64,000 bases of DNA, from positions 248,001 through 312,000 of the forward strand of contig NZ_BSDE01000001.1 of NCBI RefSeq assembly GCF_030268085.1, written 5' to 3'. Below are positions 52,686 through 61,260 of the stretch, one piece after another (position 1 is the first letter of the stretch; the number at the start of each line of letters is the position of its first letter). Origin of the DNA: Geothrix limicola (lineage in GTDB: Bacteria; Acidobacteriota; Holophagae; Holophagales; Holophagaceae). The translations under genes and the position numbers were made by a program. Below the pieces are notes generated by a model. The model was not told the origin of the DNA. It saw nothing but the letters and a program-made list of their open reading frames with translations, and made no database searches.

Positions 52686-52735
52686 TCGGTTCTCCATGTA
52701 TTCGAATGTTTCGTTCGAGTCCGTTGCGGGAAGGC

Positions 52736-53926
52736 TCAGCGCGTTCCCGCCAACACGGGCAATTCCACCTGGGGATCGCTCAGCCATTCCGCGCCCGAGT
52801 CGGTGATCAGCACCATCTCTTCGATGGAGACGATGCCGTGGCCTGGCACGCTGAGCCGAGGTTCGATGGTGAAGACCATGCCCGCCTCCAGCGGCTTGAA
52901 GGGCTTGCCCGCGTACTTGGCCCAGGCGGGGCCCAGCAGGGCCGTGCCATCGTGGGCGAAGCGGCCCACCTGGTGACCCAAGCCGAAGGGGTATTCCTCG
53001 TAGCCATGCGTCAGGAGCGTCTGCCGCGCGGCGGTGTCGGCATCCAGGCCCTTGGCGCCCGGCTTCAGGACGGCCTTGGCGGCCTCGATGGCCCGACGCA
53101 GGGTGTCGAAACCGTGCTGGACGGCCTCGGGCAGCGCCGTTTCACCGGGCCGCGCCACGTAGAAGGTGCGCTGCAGATCGGAGCAGTAGCCATCCACGCG
53201 GACGCCGAAATCCATGGTCACCAGGTGGCCCGGTTCGACGGCTCTATCGGTAGGGCTGTAGTGGGCCTCGGCGGTGTCGGGGCCCGTGAACACGGAAGGA
53301 CAGGTGTCGGGATGCCACGCGAAGGTAAGGCCGCGGCGATGCACTTCGGCCTGCATGAAGGCGGCGATCTCCCGCTCGGTGCGGCCGGGGACGATCTGCG
53401 CCTGCACCAGCTGGAAGATTTCCTGCGCCTGGCGGATGGCCTTCCGCATGGACGCAAGTTCTCCTGCGGATTTCCGCTCCCGCAGGGCGGAGACGATCCG
53501 CTCGGCGGACACCATCCGATCAGCCATCCCCAGTTCTCCCAGCAGCCCCTGGAGGGTGAGGAACATGCCGTGGGTGAGGCCATCGCATATCTCGCTGCCC
53601 TCGGAGTAGTTCAGGGCGATGCTCGCAGGCTGGATGGCGCGGATGCAGTCCAGGAAGGGCTCCCGGAAGCTGGTGACGAAATCGTAGACTTCGTCGTAGG
53701 CCCCGGTCTCTTCCACCGTGGCGCGGTCGTAGCGGCCCACGATGGCACGAGCCCGGCCATCGGGCGTGATGATGAAGGCCGAATGCCAGGTGAGGGGGCC
53801 CGGAACAAGGAAGGGCAGGATGGGATCCCCGTTGATTTCGGTTTCCCGGGTGAAGGTGATCCAGCAATCCAATCCGCATTCGGAGAGCGCCTTCGCGGCC
53901 TGCTGGATTTTCTCCTTGATCATCAT
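52736..53926 (-). CDS. Xaa-Pro peptidase (M24 family)
   Basis: A 396-residue pita-bread metallopeptidase with an N-terminal creatinase-like domain (to about 150) and a C-terminal M24 domain. All five metal ligands are visible: two Asp in TMDFGVRVDGYCSDL, His in GLGHQVG, and Glu in FTIEPRLSV and SIEEMVL. No signal peptide is seen, so it acts in the cytoplasm, removing N-terminal residues before proline. The start is the first of two adjacent ATGs (53926), with AAGGGG before it. It stops 50 bases before the S9 gene and starts 11 bases after the POT transporter stop. Confidence 0.92.
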   Translation of the reverse strand: MMIKEKIQQAAKALSECGLDCWITFTRETEINGDPILPFLVPGPLTWHSAFIITPDGRARAIVGRYDRATVEETGAYDEVYDFVTSFREPFLDCIRAIQPASIALNYSEGSEICDGLTHGMFLTLQGLLGELGMADRMVSAERIVSALRERKSAGELASMRKAIRQAQEIFQLVQAQIVPGRTEREIAAFMQAEVHRRGLTFAWHPDTCPSVFTGPDTAEAHYSPTDRAVEPGHLVTMDFGVRVDGYCSDLQRTFYVARPGETALPEAVQHGFDTLRRAIEAAKAVLKPGAKGLDADTAARQTLLTHGYEEYPFGLGHQVGRFAHDGTALLGPAWAKYAGKPFKPLEAGMVFTIEPRLSVPGHGIVSIEEMVLITDSGAEWLSDPQVELPVLAGTR

Positions 53927-53937
53927 GGGCGGCCCCT

Positions 53938-55212
53938 TCAGGCGGTGTATCGTTCCAGGCGCGGCAACTGGATGAGGGCCAGCAGGGCTGAGCAACCCAG
54001 CAGGCCCACCAGGAGCAGGTAGTAGTGGTGGTGGGGCATGCGCCCGTAGAAGCTGCCGATGAGGCCGGAGGCGTAGCCGCCGGTCGCCGTGGCCGCGAAC
54101 CAGCCGCCCATCATCCTGCCCCGGAGGTGCGGCGGGGCCACCTTGGTGACGAAGGACTGCCCCAGCGGTGATATCAGCACCTCGGCCACCGTGATGATGC
54201 CGTAGACGCCGATGAGCCAGGATGGCGACATGATGGGCCGGTCCAGGTTGCCGCCGAGCCGGCTGGCCAGACTCATGATCAGCATGGCCAGGCCCATGAC
54301 CAGCATCCCCAGCAGGATCTTCCGCGGCGTGGACGGCTCCGAGCTTCGCGTCCGAAGCAGGGTGAAGACGCCCAGAATCAGGGGCGTGAGGACGAGGATG
54401 AAGGCCGGTTGGAAGAACTGATAGGTCTCTGGGCGCAACAGCGGCACCACGCGCGTGGATCGCTCCGCGAAGAGGGTCATGGCGAAGCCGTTCTGGTAGA
54501 ACCCGGTCCAGAACAGGGCCGCCACCAGGAACAGCCCCAGCAGGACCAGCACCCGCTGCCTCGATTCAGCCGGAAGCATGGTCTCGGTGGAATCCTCCGC
54601 CCCCGCGGCCAGGGGATTGACCTGGATGAGGCGGCCCCTGCCACGGTAGAAAACCACCTGGGCCATGACCATGCCGAGAGCGCCCACCCAAAACGAAGGA
54701 CGGTAGCTGCCGAACCAGAATCCCAATGCGGTGGCGGCGATGGGTGCGATGGCGGCGCCGATGTTCACGCCCATGTAGTAAAAATTGAAACCCGCATCGC
54801 GCAGGTGCAGGCGATCCACGTAGAGGTTGCCCACCAGGACCGAGATGTTGACCTTGAGGATGCCGGTGCCAACGGCGATCAGGCACAATCCCGCGCCAAA
54901 GAGCGCCACGTGGGCGCGGGAAGACAGGCCCAGGGCCACGTAGCCGAGGGTCATGAGCGCGGCGCCCAGGCGCACCGTTTTGATCTGGCCCAGCACGCGA
55001 TCGCCCAGCCACCCTCCGGCCAGTGGGAAGAAATAGCATCCGGCGAGGAACACGCCGTACACCACCCCCTTGGTTCCATCGCTCCAGCCCATCTCCTTGT
55101 CCATGTGCAGCGTGAGCACGGCCATGAGGATGTAGAAGCCCAGTCGCTCCCAGACCTCGGTGAGGAAGAGGGTCGAGAGGCCCGCAGGGTGACGGTCAGG
55201 GGCTGGAGTCAT
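53938..55212 (-). CDS. POT-family proton-coupled di/tripeptide transporter
   Basis: A 424-residue inner-membrane protein with about 11-12 hydrophobic segments. The proton-coupling motif ExxER is EVWERLGFY (about residues 19-27), and the second POT signature is GFNFYYMGVNIGA. At this length it is slightly shorter than the usual 450-500. It imports di- and tripeptides with protons, which would then be cut by the M24 peptidase encoded just downstream and by PepD. GGAG lies 8 bases before the ATG. It heads the peptide-use unit. Confidence 0.92.
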   Translation of the reverse strand: MTPAPDRHPAGLSTLFLTEVWERLGFYILMAVLTLHMDKEMGWSDGTKGVVYGVFLAGCYFFPLAGGWLGDRVLGQIKTVRLGAALMTLGYVALGLSSRAHVALFGAGLCLIAVGTGILKVNISVLVGNLYVDRLHLRDAGFNFYYMGVNIGAAIAPIAATALGFWFGSYRPSFWVGALGMVMAQVVFYRGRGRLIQVNPLAAGAEDSTETMLPAESRQRVLVLLGLFLVAALFWTGFYQNGFAMTLFAERSTRVVPLLRPETYQFFQPAFILVLTPLILGVFTLLRTRSSEPSTPRKILLGMLVMGLAMLIMSLASRLGGNLDRPIMSPSWLIGVYGIITVAEVLISPLGQSFVTKVAPPHLRGRMMGGWFAATATGGYASGLIGSFYGRMPHHHYYLLLVGLLGCSALLALIQLPRLERYTA

Positions 55213-55299
55213 CGGTCATCTCCGACGGGTAGAAAGGGGCACAGCGACGCCCATCCCATCGCCATGGATGAGAAACAGTACAGAAAGACGCACGTTGGA

Positions 55300-56349
55300 T
55301 TAACGACGGGGAGGGGCGGTGGATTCCCGAATGACGAGCTGGGTGGCGAGGCTGATCTCCTGGGAGGATTTCCGCTTGGGCTTGGCTTCCTTCAGGTGTT
55401 TCATGAGTCGGCTCATGGCCTGGAAGCCGATCTGGTAGCGGGGCATGGCCACGGTGCTGAGGGGAGGGGTCGAATGGGCGGCGGGCCAGATGTCGTCCAG
55501 GCCGATTACCGACAGGTCCTGAGGCACGCGCAGATCCCGGGCGTGGGCTTCTCCCAGGACCCCCAGGGCCATGAGGTCGTTGGCGGTGAAGATCGCCGTC
55601 GGCCATGTCTTCCGGTCGAAGAGCCGGCGAGCGGCCTCGCGTCCGCCCTCGATATGGAAATCCCCCTCCTCGCATTGGATGTGGCTGGGCTTGATGCCGC
55701 GGGCTGCCAGCTCTTCCAGGAACACATCCCGCCTGTGGCGGCTGGTCTGCAGGTCGAGGGGGCCGCTGACATGGGCGAAGCGCCAGTGCCCCAGGCCCAC
55801 CAGATGCTCCACGGCCGCGCGGATGCCGGGGCGGAAATCCACCTTGATGGACACCGACTCCAGAGTGGGAAGGCTGGCATCGGGATCGACCACGGTGACG
55901 GGGATGTTGTGCCCGGCCAAGGTGGTGAGCCACTCTTTGGAGGTGCGGCTGAACAGGATGATCACGCCATCCACCCGGCGGTCGATGAGCGAATGGATGA
56001 GGGTGGTTCCGCGTTCGAGATCGAAGTTCGTGTTGCCCAGGAAGAGGTTGTAGCCCTCCGGAAGGCCAGCGTCTTCCACGCCCTTGATGACGTCGGCGTA
56101 GAAGGGGTTGCCGATGTCGGATACCAGGACGCCCACCGTGTAGGTGCGCTTGCCCGATAGGCTTCGGGCCACGGCATTGGGACGGAAACCCAGCTTCGCG
56201 ACGACCTCCAGAACCTTTTCGCGAGTGGCGGGTTTGATCGGCGCATCGCTGCCCGAAAGAACCCGGCTGACCGTGGATCTGGAAACCCCCGCTTCCTCAG
56301 CCACATCGGTGATCGTCGACATCTTGATTGGGTGAACAGCTTGTTTCAA
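55300..56349 (-). CDS. LacI-family transcription regulator
   Basis: A 349-residue regulator with the LacI headpiece (TITDVAEEAGVSRSTVSRVLSG), hinge (ARSLSGKRTYTVGVLVSDI) and a periplasmic-binding-protein-like effector domain to the C-terminus. The start is taken as TTG 56349 because AAGGGG lies 7 bases before it; ATG 56322 lacks a ribosome site but is closer to the usual length. It follows the aldose epimerase gene on the same strand and probably controls the carbohydrate genes at 56411-64000. A palindrome typical of LacI operators lies at 57660-57675. Confidence 0.93.
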   Translation of the reverse strand: MKQAVHPIKMSTITDVAEEAGVSRSTVSRVLSGSDAPIKPATREKVLEVVAKLGFRPNAVARSLSGKRTYTVGVLVSDIGNPFYADVIKGVEDAGLPEGYNLFLGNTNFDLERGTTLIHSLIDRRVDGVIILFSRTSKEWLTTLAGHNIPVTVVDPDASLPTLESVSIKVDFRPGIRAAVEHLVGLGHWRFAHVSGPLDLQTSRHRRDVFLEELAARGIKPSHIQCEEGDFHIEGGREAARRLFDRKTWPTAIFTANDLMALGVLGEAHARDLRVPQDLSVIGLDDIWPAAHSTPPLSTVAMPRYQIGFQAMSRLMKHLKEAKPKRKSSQEISLATQLVIRESTAPPRR

Positions 56350-56410
56350 TTCACTGCCCCTTCATCCGTGGCAAACCAGAATCTTGACCATGCGTGAATC
56401 TACGACATTT

Positions 56411-57583
56411 TCACGGCTTTGTGCCGAAGTGATAGACCGTGGTGGAGCGATACACCTGGCCGGGCTGCAGGATGGTGGTGGGAAACCCTGGCTGGTTGGG
56501 GGAATCCGGATAGTGCTGGGTCTCCAAGCAGAATCCGCTGCGCTTGGGATAGGGCTGGCCGCCCTTGCCGACCAGGGTGCCGTCCAGGAAGTTTCCCGCG
56601 TAGAACTGGATGCCGGGTTCGGTGGTGAACACCTCCATGGTGCGCCCCGAGGTGGGTTCGAAAACGCTCGCAGCCAGAGCCAGGGCCTTCGTCTTCCGGT
56701 CGATCACCCAGTTATGGTCGTAACCTGCGCCGAAACCGAGCTGCTCATCCTGGGTTCCGATCCGTTCTCCGATGGCGTGGGGCGCGAGGAAATCGAAGGG
56801 CGTTCCCTTCACGGACCGGAGTTCACCCGTGGGGATGAGTCCCTTGTCCACGGGCGTGAAGCGGCTGGCCTTGAGCGTGAGCTGGTGGCCGAGGATATCG
56901 CCGCGGCCTTCGCCGCGCAGGTTGAAGTAGCCGTGGTGGGTGAGGTTCACGGGCGTGGCCTTGTCCGTCTTGGCGCGGTACTGGATCTTCAGATCATTGC
57001 TGGCCGTCAGGGAGAAGGACACGGTCACATCCAGGGTGCCGGGGTAGCCTTCCTCGCCATCCTTCGATACATAGCGCATCTCAAGGCTGTCCGTGCCCTT
57101 CCGGGTGACCCAGGCGGCCTTCCACACGACCTGATCGAAGCCCTTCGTGCCGCCATGGAGGGAGCAGGGCAGGCCGCCGGGCGTGTTATTGGCCGCCAGC
57201 TGGTAGGTCTTTCCCTCCAGGGTGAAGGAGGCGTGGGCGATGCGGTTCCCGTAGCGGCCCACGATGGCCCCGAAGTAGGGATTGCTCTTGCGGAAGGCCT
57301 CAGAGGTGTAGCCGTCCAGCGTGGGGAAGCCGAGCACCACGTCATCCAGCTTTCCGTTCCGGTCAGGGACGAGCAGCCTCACCACGGTCGCGCCGTAGTT
57401 GGTGATTTCCGCCTTCATGCCATTGCGGTTGGTGAGGGTGTAGAGCTGCACGGGGACGCCGTCCTTCGTGGTTCCGAAGGGGCTTGGTGCAGGTGGCGCG
57501 GCCATGCTGATGGCCGTGCAAAGCCCGGCCAGGACGGTGGTGACCGCGGTGCGGCAGGTGGTGGCCAAACCAGGGGTGCTCAT
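56411..57583 (-). CDS. galM: Aldose 1-epimerase, exported
   Basis: A 390-residue galactose mutarotase with a signal peptide (about 1-29, ending ISMAA). Catalytic His is in PVNLTHHGYFNL (His217) and catalytic Glu in SGFCLETQHYPDSPN; NRIAHASF and SLHGGTKGFD are family blocks. It interconverts alpha and beta forms of galactose or related sugars, here in the periplasm. That fits release of galactose by the neighbouring GH36-like enzyme. GGAG lies 7 bases before the ATG. The start overlaps the longest upstream frame as ATGA. Confidence 0.93.
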   Translation of the reverse strand: MSTPGLATTCRTAVTTVLAGLCTAISMAAPPAPSPFGTTKDGVPVQLYTLTNRNGMKAEITNYGATVVRLLVPDRNGKLDDVVLGFPTLDGYTSEAFRKSNPYFGAIVGRYGNRIAHASFTLEGKTYQLAANNTPGGLPCSLHGGTKGFDQVVWKAAWVTRKGTDSLEMRYVSKDGEEGYPGTLDVTVSFSLTASNDLKIQYRAKTDKATPVNLTHHGYFNLRGEGRGDILGHQLTLKASRFTPVDKGLIPTGELRSVKGTPFDFLAPHAIGERIGTQDEQLGFGAGYDHNWVIDRKTKALALAASVFEPTSGRTMEVFTTEPGIQFYAGNFLDGTLVGKGGQPYPKRSGFCLETQHYPDSPNQPGFPTTILQPGQVYRSTTVYHFGTKP

Positions 57584-60363
57584 TGGGTTTCTCCAATCGA
57601 ACGTGGGGCGAGGTCGCGAAGGCTGCTCCGGTGGCCATGATGGCGCAAATGGTCAACAAATGAAATCGGTTTCATTTTCGCTTCTGAAACACCTCGATCA
57701 CTCCGAATGGGAAGCCGGGTGATGGCATAGAACCCAGCCGGCGTGGAGGAGACAGGCAGCTCGACCGTCTTCTCTTGACCAGGTCTGATCCGAAGCAGAT
57801 CCCTCGAGCCATCGGGCCTTTCGATGCGGTAAAGACCCGCGTCTCCCGAGAGCCGCAATCCGATGCTGTGCTGGGTCGGATTGTCGCTCTCAAGTTGGAA
57901 GCGGAACACTGAGAGGTCTTCTTTCACCAGCACGGGGCTGGTGGCTGCAAAGCGATCACCCTCCAGTAGCACGTGCAGCTTTCGATTCCCCAAGAGGGCG
58001 TGGAAGCGCCTGCGGACACCATCCCGTGGCTCGACCTCCAGGAAGCCGCCGGCCGCACGCCAGAGGCCCCCGTAGCAGATCCGGCCGAAGAGGGGATCAT
58101 CCGCAAGGATCGTCGATGCATTCCGCAGCGCCCCGCAGAAACCCAGATCCGATTCCGAACTGTAGTACCAGGGCCCCCGGTGATGAGTCTGTCCCAGCCA
58201 GGTGTGGCCCTTCGCCGCGGGTTCGAATCCACCGCCGACTCCGCCGTCGTTGGCGGCTCCCGGGAACCAGTAACCGAACCCGGATTCCTTCGTTCCTGTG
58301 TTCATGAGGGCCCAGGCGCTCAGGATGGAGGCGTAGCCCAGGCGTAGGTAGGGGGCGGGATTCTGGGCGTGGTTCAGGGCGTAGTCCAGGATGGAACCCC
58401 CGCCCATGGGCGACATGTAGGAGAGGGTGAAGTCCTCGCCAGCCGTGGCCCGGTAGTCGCTCCCCAGCAGGTAGTAGGCGGGCTCGACCCATCCTCGGCA
58501 GAAGAGGTTGGCCTGCAATTGCCGCTGCAGGAAAGCCATGGCCTTGGCCCTTGTGAAGACCGGTCCCGCTGGAGAATGACGCTCCATCGAGGCCTTGAGG
58601 GCGTATGTGGCCAACGCGTGGGTCGACTCGAAACCCGTGGAATCGAAGGGGTACTCCGACCCGAAGAGATTGGGCTTGCCGTTGACGAAATGCCGGGCCT
58701 TCCGATCCCAATGCTGGCTGAGGGTCCGACTTTCCGGTTTCAGCCCCTCCTTTTCCAGCACACCGATCAGCTCCGGTATGACGATCTCGTTGTAGTACCC
58801 GGTCTCGTAGGGGGACCACTGCGCGATGGCCATGGGGATCGTGAACATGGCCAAGGCTGTGCCGTAGGCCCTCCGGAGGTAGGTTTCGGCGGGAAGGGCG
58901 GTGTGGATCGCGGGATGGTTTCGCGCCACGCGGTAGAGCCCGAGGTACATGGCCACGATGTGGGGATAGTCGTAGACCCGCCAGACATGCTGCCGTCCTT
59001 TGGGGCCAGGATCCGGGCTTTCCCGGTTTTGCTTCCAGTCGGGAATGCCGTAGATGGCATACGGGAAGGGCTCGGCCTCGGTCTGCTGGAGGCCGCCCCA
59101 CACGAAGTGCTGGACGTAGTCGTCGAGGGCATCCACTTCGGATTGCACGGGGTACTCGGCCAGCTTGGTGGCCAGGAAGGCGGGCTTGCTGAGGCCGGGA
59201 TCGTCGCAGGTCACTTCGTAGATCCGCCAGCCCTTGATCTGATCGTAGTTGTCGGGGCCCAGCAGGGTTTGGCATTCCATGTTCCATTCGGCCAGGAGGC
59301 CGTTGTACCACTTGCTCGGGTCGCGGTGCTGGTGGCGGGCGATGAAGCTGCCCCGCTTCTGGATGAGGGTCTCCAGCGGTTCTGTGCTGAAGAACTCCAG
59401 GTAGATGTGCCGCCCGTCTCCGTAACGCACGGTCAGGCGGTTTTCCCCCAGCTTCGAAAACCGGATCCGGAAGAGCCGTGTACCGTCGTTTCTGGCGCCC
59501 AGATCCTCGATGGTGGTGGTGGTCGGGAACTCCGCCTCCAGGGCGTGGATGGGGGCCTTCGAGCGCAGGGCCACGGTGGCCGTCAGATCGCTGGGGATGG
59601 TCATGCCGGGGACGACCTGGGTGTCCACATGTCCTTCGTTCACGAGAACCTGGCGGACACCGTCATAGCCATCTGCCCACTGGAATTTGAAATTGTAGGT
59701 GTGGCTGTCGCCCACGGACCCCGCGGGCCTGAGATTCAGGCTGGTGCCGGGTTGGCGCCAGGTCCCTGTTCCTGCCAGAAGATCCAGGCTGCGCTTGGCA
59801 TGGATGAAGACACGGTAGCCTTCCTCCTTCTCCCAATACTCCAGGCTGGTGTCACCCGTGGGGGTCAGGGTGAGGAAGGGCTTGGCGCTGTCGGGCCGCA
59901 TCCAGAACAGGAAGGAACCGGAACCGGAGATGAAGCTGTGCTTGAGGACGGATTCCTTTTCGGAGCCCTCCCTGCTGAAATTCGTACGCATGGGAAGGGG
60001 AAGGGACAGATCCCCCACTTCCACGGCCCTGTCCCCACGGTTCCTGAGCGTGATGGACCAAAGGAGCGCCGAACCCTTCTTTTCGAATCGGCTTTCCACC
60101 GATACATCGGGACCGCCGTTCATGGTTTCGTGCCATTCCCCGCCCGCGGTTTGGTAGCTCAGCTGCACATCCCCGAGCCGCTTCCCCGGGGCGAGGTACT
60201 CCATGCCGTGGTGGGTCTTCGGGCCCCTGAGGCTAAGGAGGAAGCCGCCCTGGGTTTTCACGTTCATGGGAGGTCCGGCGAGAGCGGCCACCGGGCCGGA
60301 GGCCAGCCCTGCCGTCAGGAGCGCAGGAACGATCGCTCGGATGAATGGGACCATGTTCAGCAT
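57580..60363 (-). CDS. Secreted DUF5695-like protein, probable glycan-active
   Basis: A 927-residue protein with signal peptide (about 1-30, ending AALAG). The N-terminal half (to about 330) is a beta-sandwich region. The middle (about 360-740) is helix-rich with many aromatic residues (KWYNGLLAEWNMECQTLLG, YDYPHIVAMYLGLY, YEYPFDSTGFES-like blocks), recalling alpha/alpha-barrel glycosidases; a beta domain follows. It resembles the DUF5695 family by eye; activity is unproven. The last 36 residues (after ITRLP) look unlike protein and cover a LacI-type operator. A one-base shift would give FGVIEVFQKRK and a stop near 57675, so the natural end may be there (see findings). Confidence 0.75.
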   Translation of the reverse strand: MLNMVPFIRAIVPALLTAGLASGPVAALAGPPMNVKTQGGFLLSLRGPKTHHGMEYLAPGKRLGDVQLSYQTAGGEWHETMNGGPDVSVESRFEKKGSALLWSITLRNRGDRAVEVGDLSLPLPMRTNFSREGSEKESVLKHSFISGSGSFLFWMRPDSAKPFLTLTPTGDTSLEYWEKEEGYRVFIHAKRSLDLLAGTGTWRQPGTSLNLRPAGSVGDSHTYNFKFQWADGYDGVRQVLVNEGHVDTQVVPGMTIPSDLTATVALRSKAPIHALEAEFPTTTTIEDLGARNDGTRLFRIRFSKLGENRLTVRYGDGRHIYLEFFSTEPLETLIQKRGSFIARHQHRDPSKWYNGLLAEWNMECQTLLGPDNYDQIKGWRIYEVTCDDPGLSKPAFLATKLAEYPVQSEVDALDDYVQHFVWGGLQQTEAEPFPYAIYGIPDWKQNRESPDPGPKGRQHVWRVYDYPHIVAMYLGLYRVARNHPAIHTALPAETYLRRAYGTALAMFTIPMAIAQWSPYETGYYNEIVIPELIGVLEKEGLKPESRTLSQHWDRKARHFVNGKPNLFGSEYPFDSTGFESTHALATYALKASMERHSPAGPVFTRAKAMAFLQRQLQANLFCRGWVEPAYYLLGSDYRATAGEDFTLSYMSPMGGGSILDYALNHAQNPAPYLRLGYASILSAWALMNTGTKESGFGYWFPGAANDGGVGGGFEPAAKGHTWLGQTHHRGPWYYSSESDLGFCGALRNASTILADDPLFGRICYGGLWRAAGGFLEVEPRDGVRRRFHALLGNRKLHVLLEGDRFAATSPVLVKEDLSVFRFQLESDNPTQHSIGLRLSGDAGLYRIERPDGSRDLLRIRPGQEKTVELPVSSTPAGFYAITRLPIRSDRGVSEAKMKPISFVDHLRHHGHRSSLRDLAPRSIGETQ
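57660..57675. promoter_or_regulatory. Candidate LacI-family operator
   Basis: ATGAAATCGGTTTCAT is a palindrome except for one central pair and matches the TGAAACCGNTTTCA style of LacI-family operators. It lies 77 bases before the aldose epimerase start, inside the doubtful tail of the DUF5695-like frame, and 1.3 kb from the LacI gene. TTGACC follows it on the minus strand. Confidence 0.6.
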
Positions 60364-60379
60364 CAAGCCGCCTACGACG

Positions 60380-60529
60380 TTAAAGGAGGTTCCTGGCTTT
60401 AAGCGCTTTCTCCAGGGCGCTGACCTTCCTGAAGGCGAGGAACCCGAGAATGCCGCCTACGGTCAGAACACCCCCAGGCACGATGGCAATCAGGACAAGC
60501 AGTATTTCCATGAGACCGAGGTTGCCCAT
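60380..60529 (-). CDS. 49-residue single-span membrane protein
   Basis: ATG at 60529 with AGGAG 5 bases upstream opens a 49-codon frame ending TAA. The product starts MGNLGLMEILLVLIAIVPGG, has one hydrophobic helix (about 6-33) and a basic amphipathic tail (RKVSALEKALKARNLL). It ends 16 bases before the DUF5695-like start on the same strand, so it is probably in the operon. It resembles no family I recognise; general shape is that of small inner-membrane regulators or assembly factors. Good ribosome site, topology and position support it being real. Confidence 0.7.
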   Translation of the reverse strand: MGNLGLMEILLVLIAIVPGGVLTVGGILGFLAFRKVSALEKALKARNLL

Positions 60530-60679
60530 GTTCACTCCTATGGGTGATGAGGTGGCCTATCGAATGAACCAACGGGCTCCGCCTTCGCCGAGACGACGGG
60601 TGGAACCGTGGATTCGTGAGAAGAAGAAGGGGAACAAAACTCGCGTGATCCACGTTGAAAACAGGCTCTAGGATGGTGG

Positions 60680-61231
60680 TCACAAGGTGATTCGATACCG
60701 GCAGCTCTTGGCCCCCCGCTGGATGGAGGCCACCACTTCCGCCTTCACGGGCTTGCCCACCACCGCGGAGAACATCTTCTCGGCGAAACCTTCGGAGCAG
60801 TCGCAAAGCAGGGTGGATTTCAGCCCTGCTTCCTTGTGAACCAGGGGGCAAACGCAATAGGACTTGGCCTCGTCGATGTCGATGAAGCCCGCGGCCTTGT
60901 CGTGGTCGATCTTCCAGCCCCATTCGGCGGAAAGAAAGACCAGGAATGCGTCCAGGCGCCCCACGTATGGCGCGAGCTGCTTACCCATGTCGATGTGGTC
61001 GAAGTGGGCCCCGGCGCAGCCCTTCAGAACCGACTTCGCCGTGCCGCGATCCATGTTCCGCTCCAGTTGGGGCAGCAGCGCCGCGATCCACTTGGAGGGC
61101 ATGGGGTCCTTGACCGTCTTGACCTCTCCTTCAGCGGCCCCCACCGGCGAGGCAGCGGCCAGGCGCGAAAAGCCGCAGGCGCAGAGGCCCGTCGTGCAGG
61201 ACGTGAGGAAGGATCGGCGGGTGCTTTCCAT
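60680..61231 (-). CDS. Tat-exported Cys-rich protein of unknown function
   Basis: A 183-residue protein with a twin-arginine signal (STRRSFLTSCTTGLCACGF). The mature part contains several Cys: LKGCAGAHF, YCVCPLVHKE, LLCDCSEGF, KSCRYRI. The pattern YCxCP...CDCSxGF...GKPVKAEVV...RGxxxCRYRI resembles a widespread family of small proteins of unknown function (DUF6144/aminothiazoline-carboxylate-hydrolase-like); assignment by eye. Export through Tat suggests a folded, perhaps metal-bound protein. GGAG is 5 bases before the ATG. It lies 29 bases after the GH36-like gene. Confidence 0.75.
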   Translation of the reverse strand: MESTRRSFLTSCTTGLCACGFSRLAAASPVGAAEGEVKTVKDPMPSKWIAALLPQLERNMDRGTAKSVLKGCAGAHFDHIDMGKQLAPYVGRLDAFLVFLSAEWGWKIDHDKAAGFIDIDEAKSYCVCPLVHKEAGLKSTLLCDCSEGFAEKMFSAVVGKPVKAEVVASIQRGAKSCRYRITL

Positions 61232-61260
61232 GGCAGCTCCAACGGTGAGATCGAAGACCT

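Noticed and set aside
60401-60410. AAGCGCTT palindrome as a second LacI operator
   Set aside because: It is only 8 bases, lies within the small membrane protein gene and does not match the TGAAACCG-type site; likely chance.
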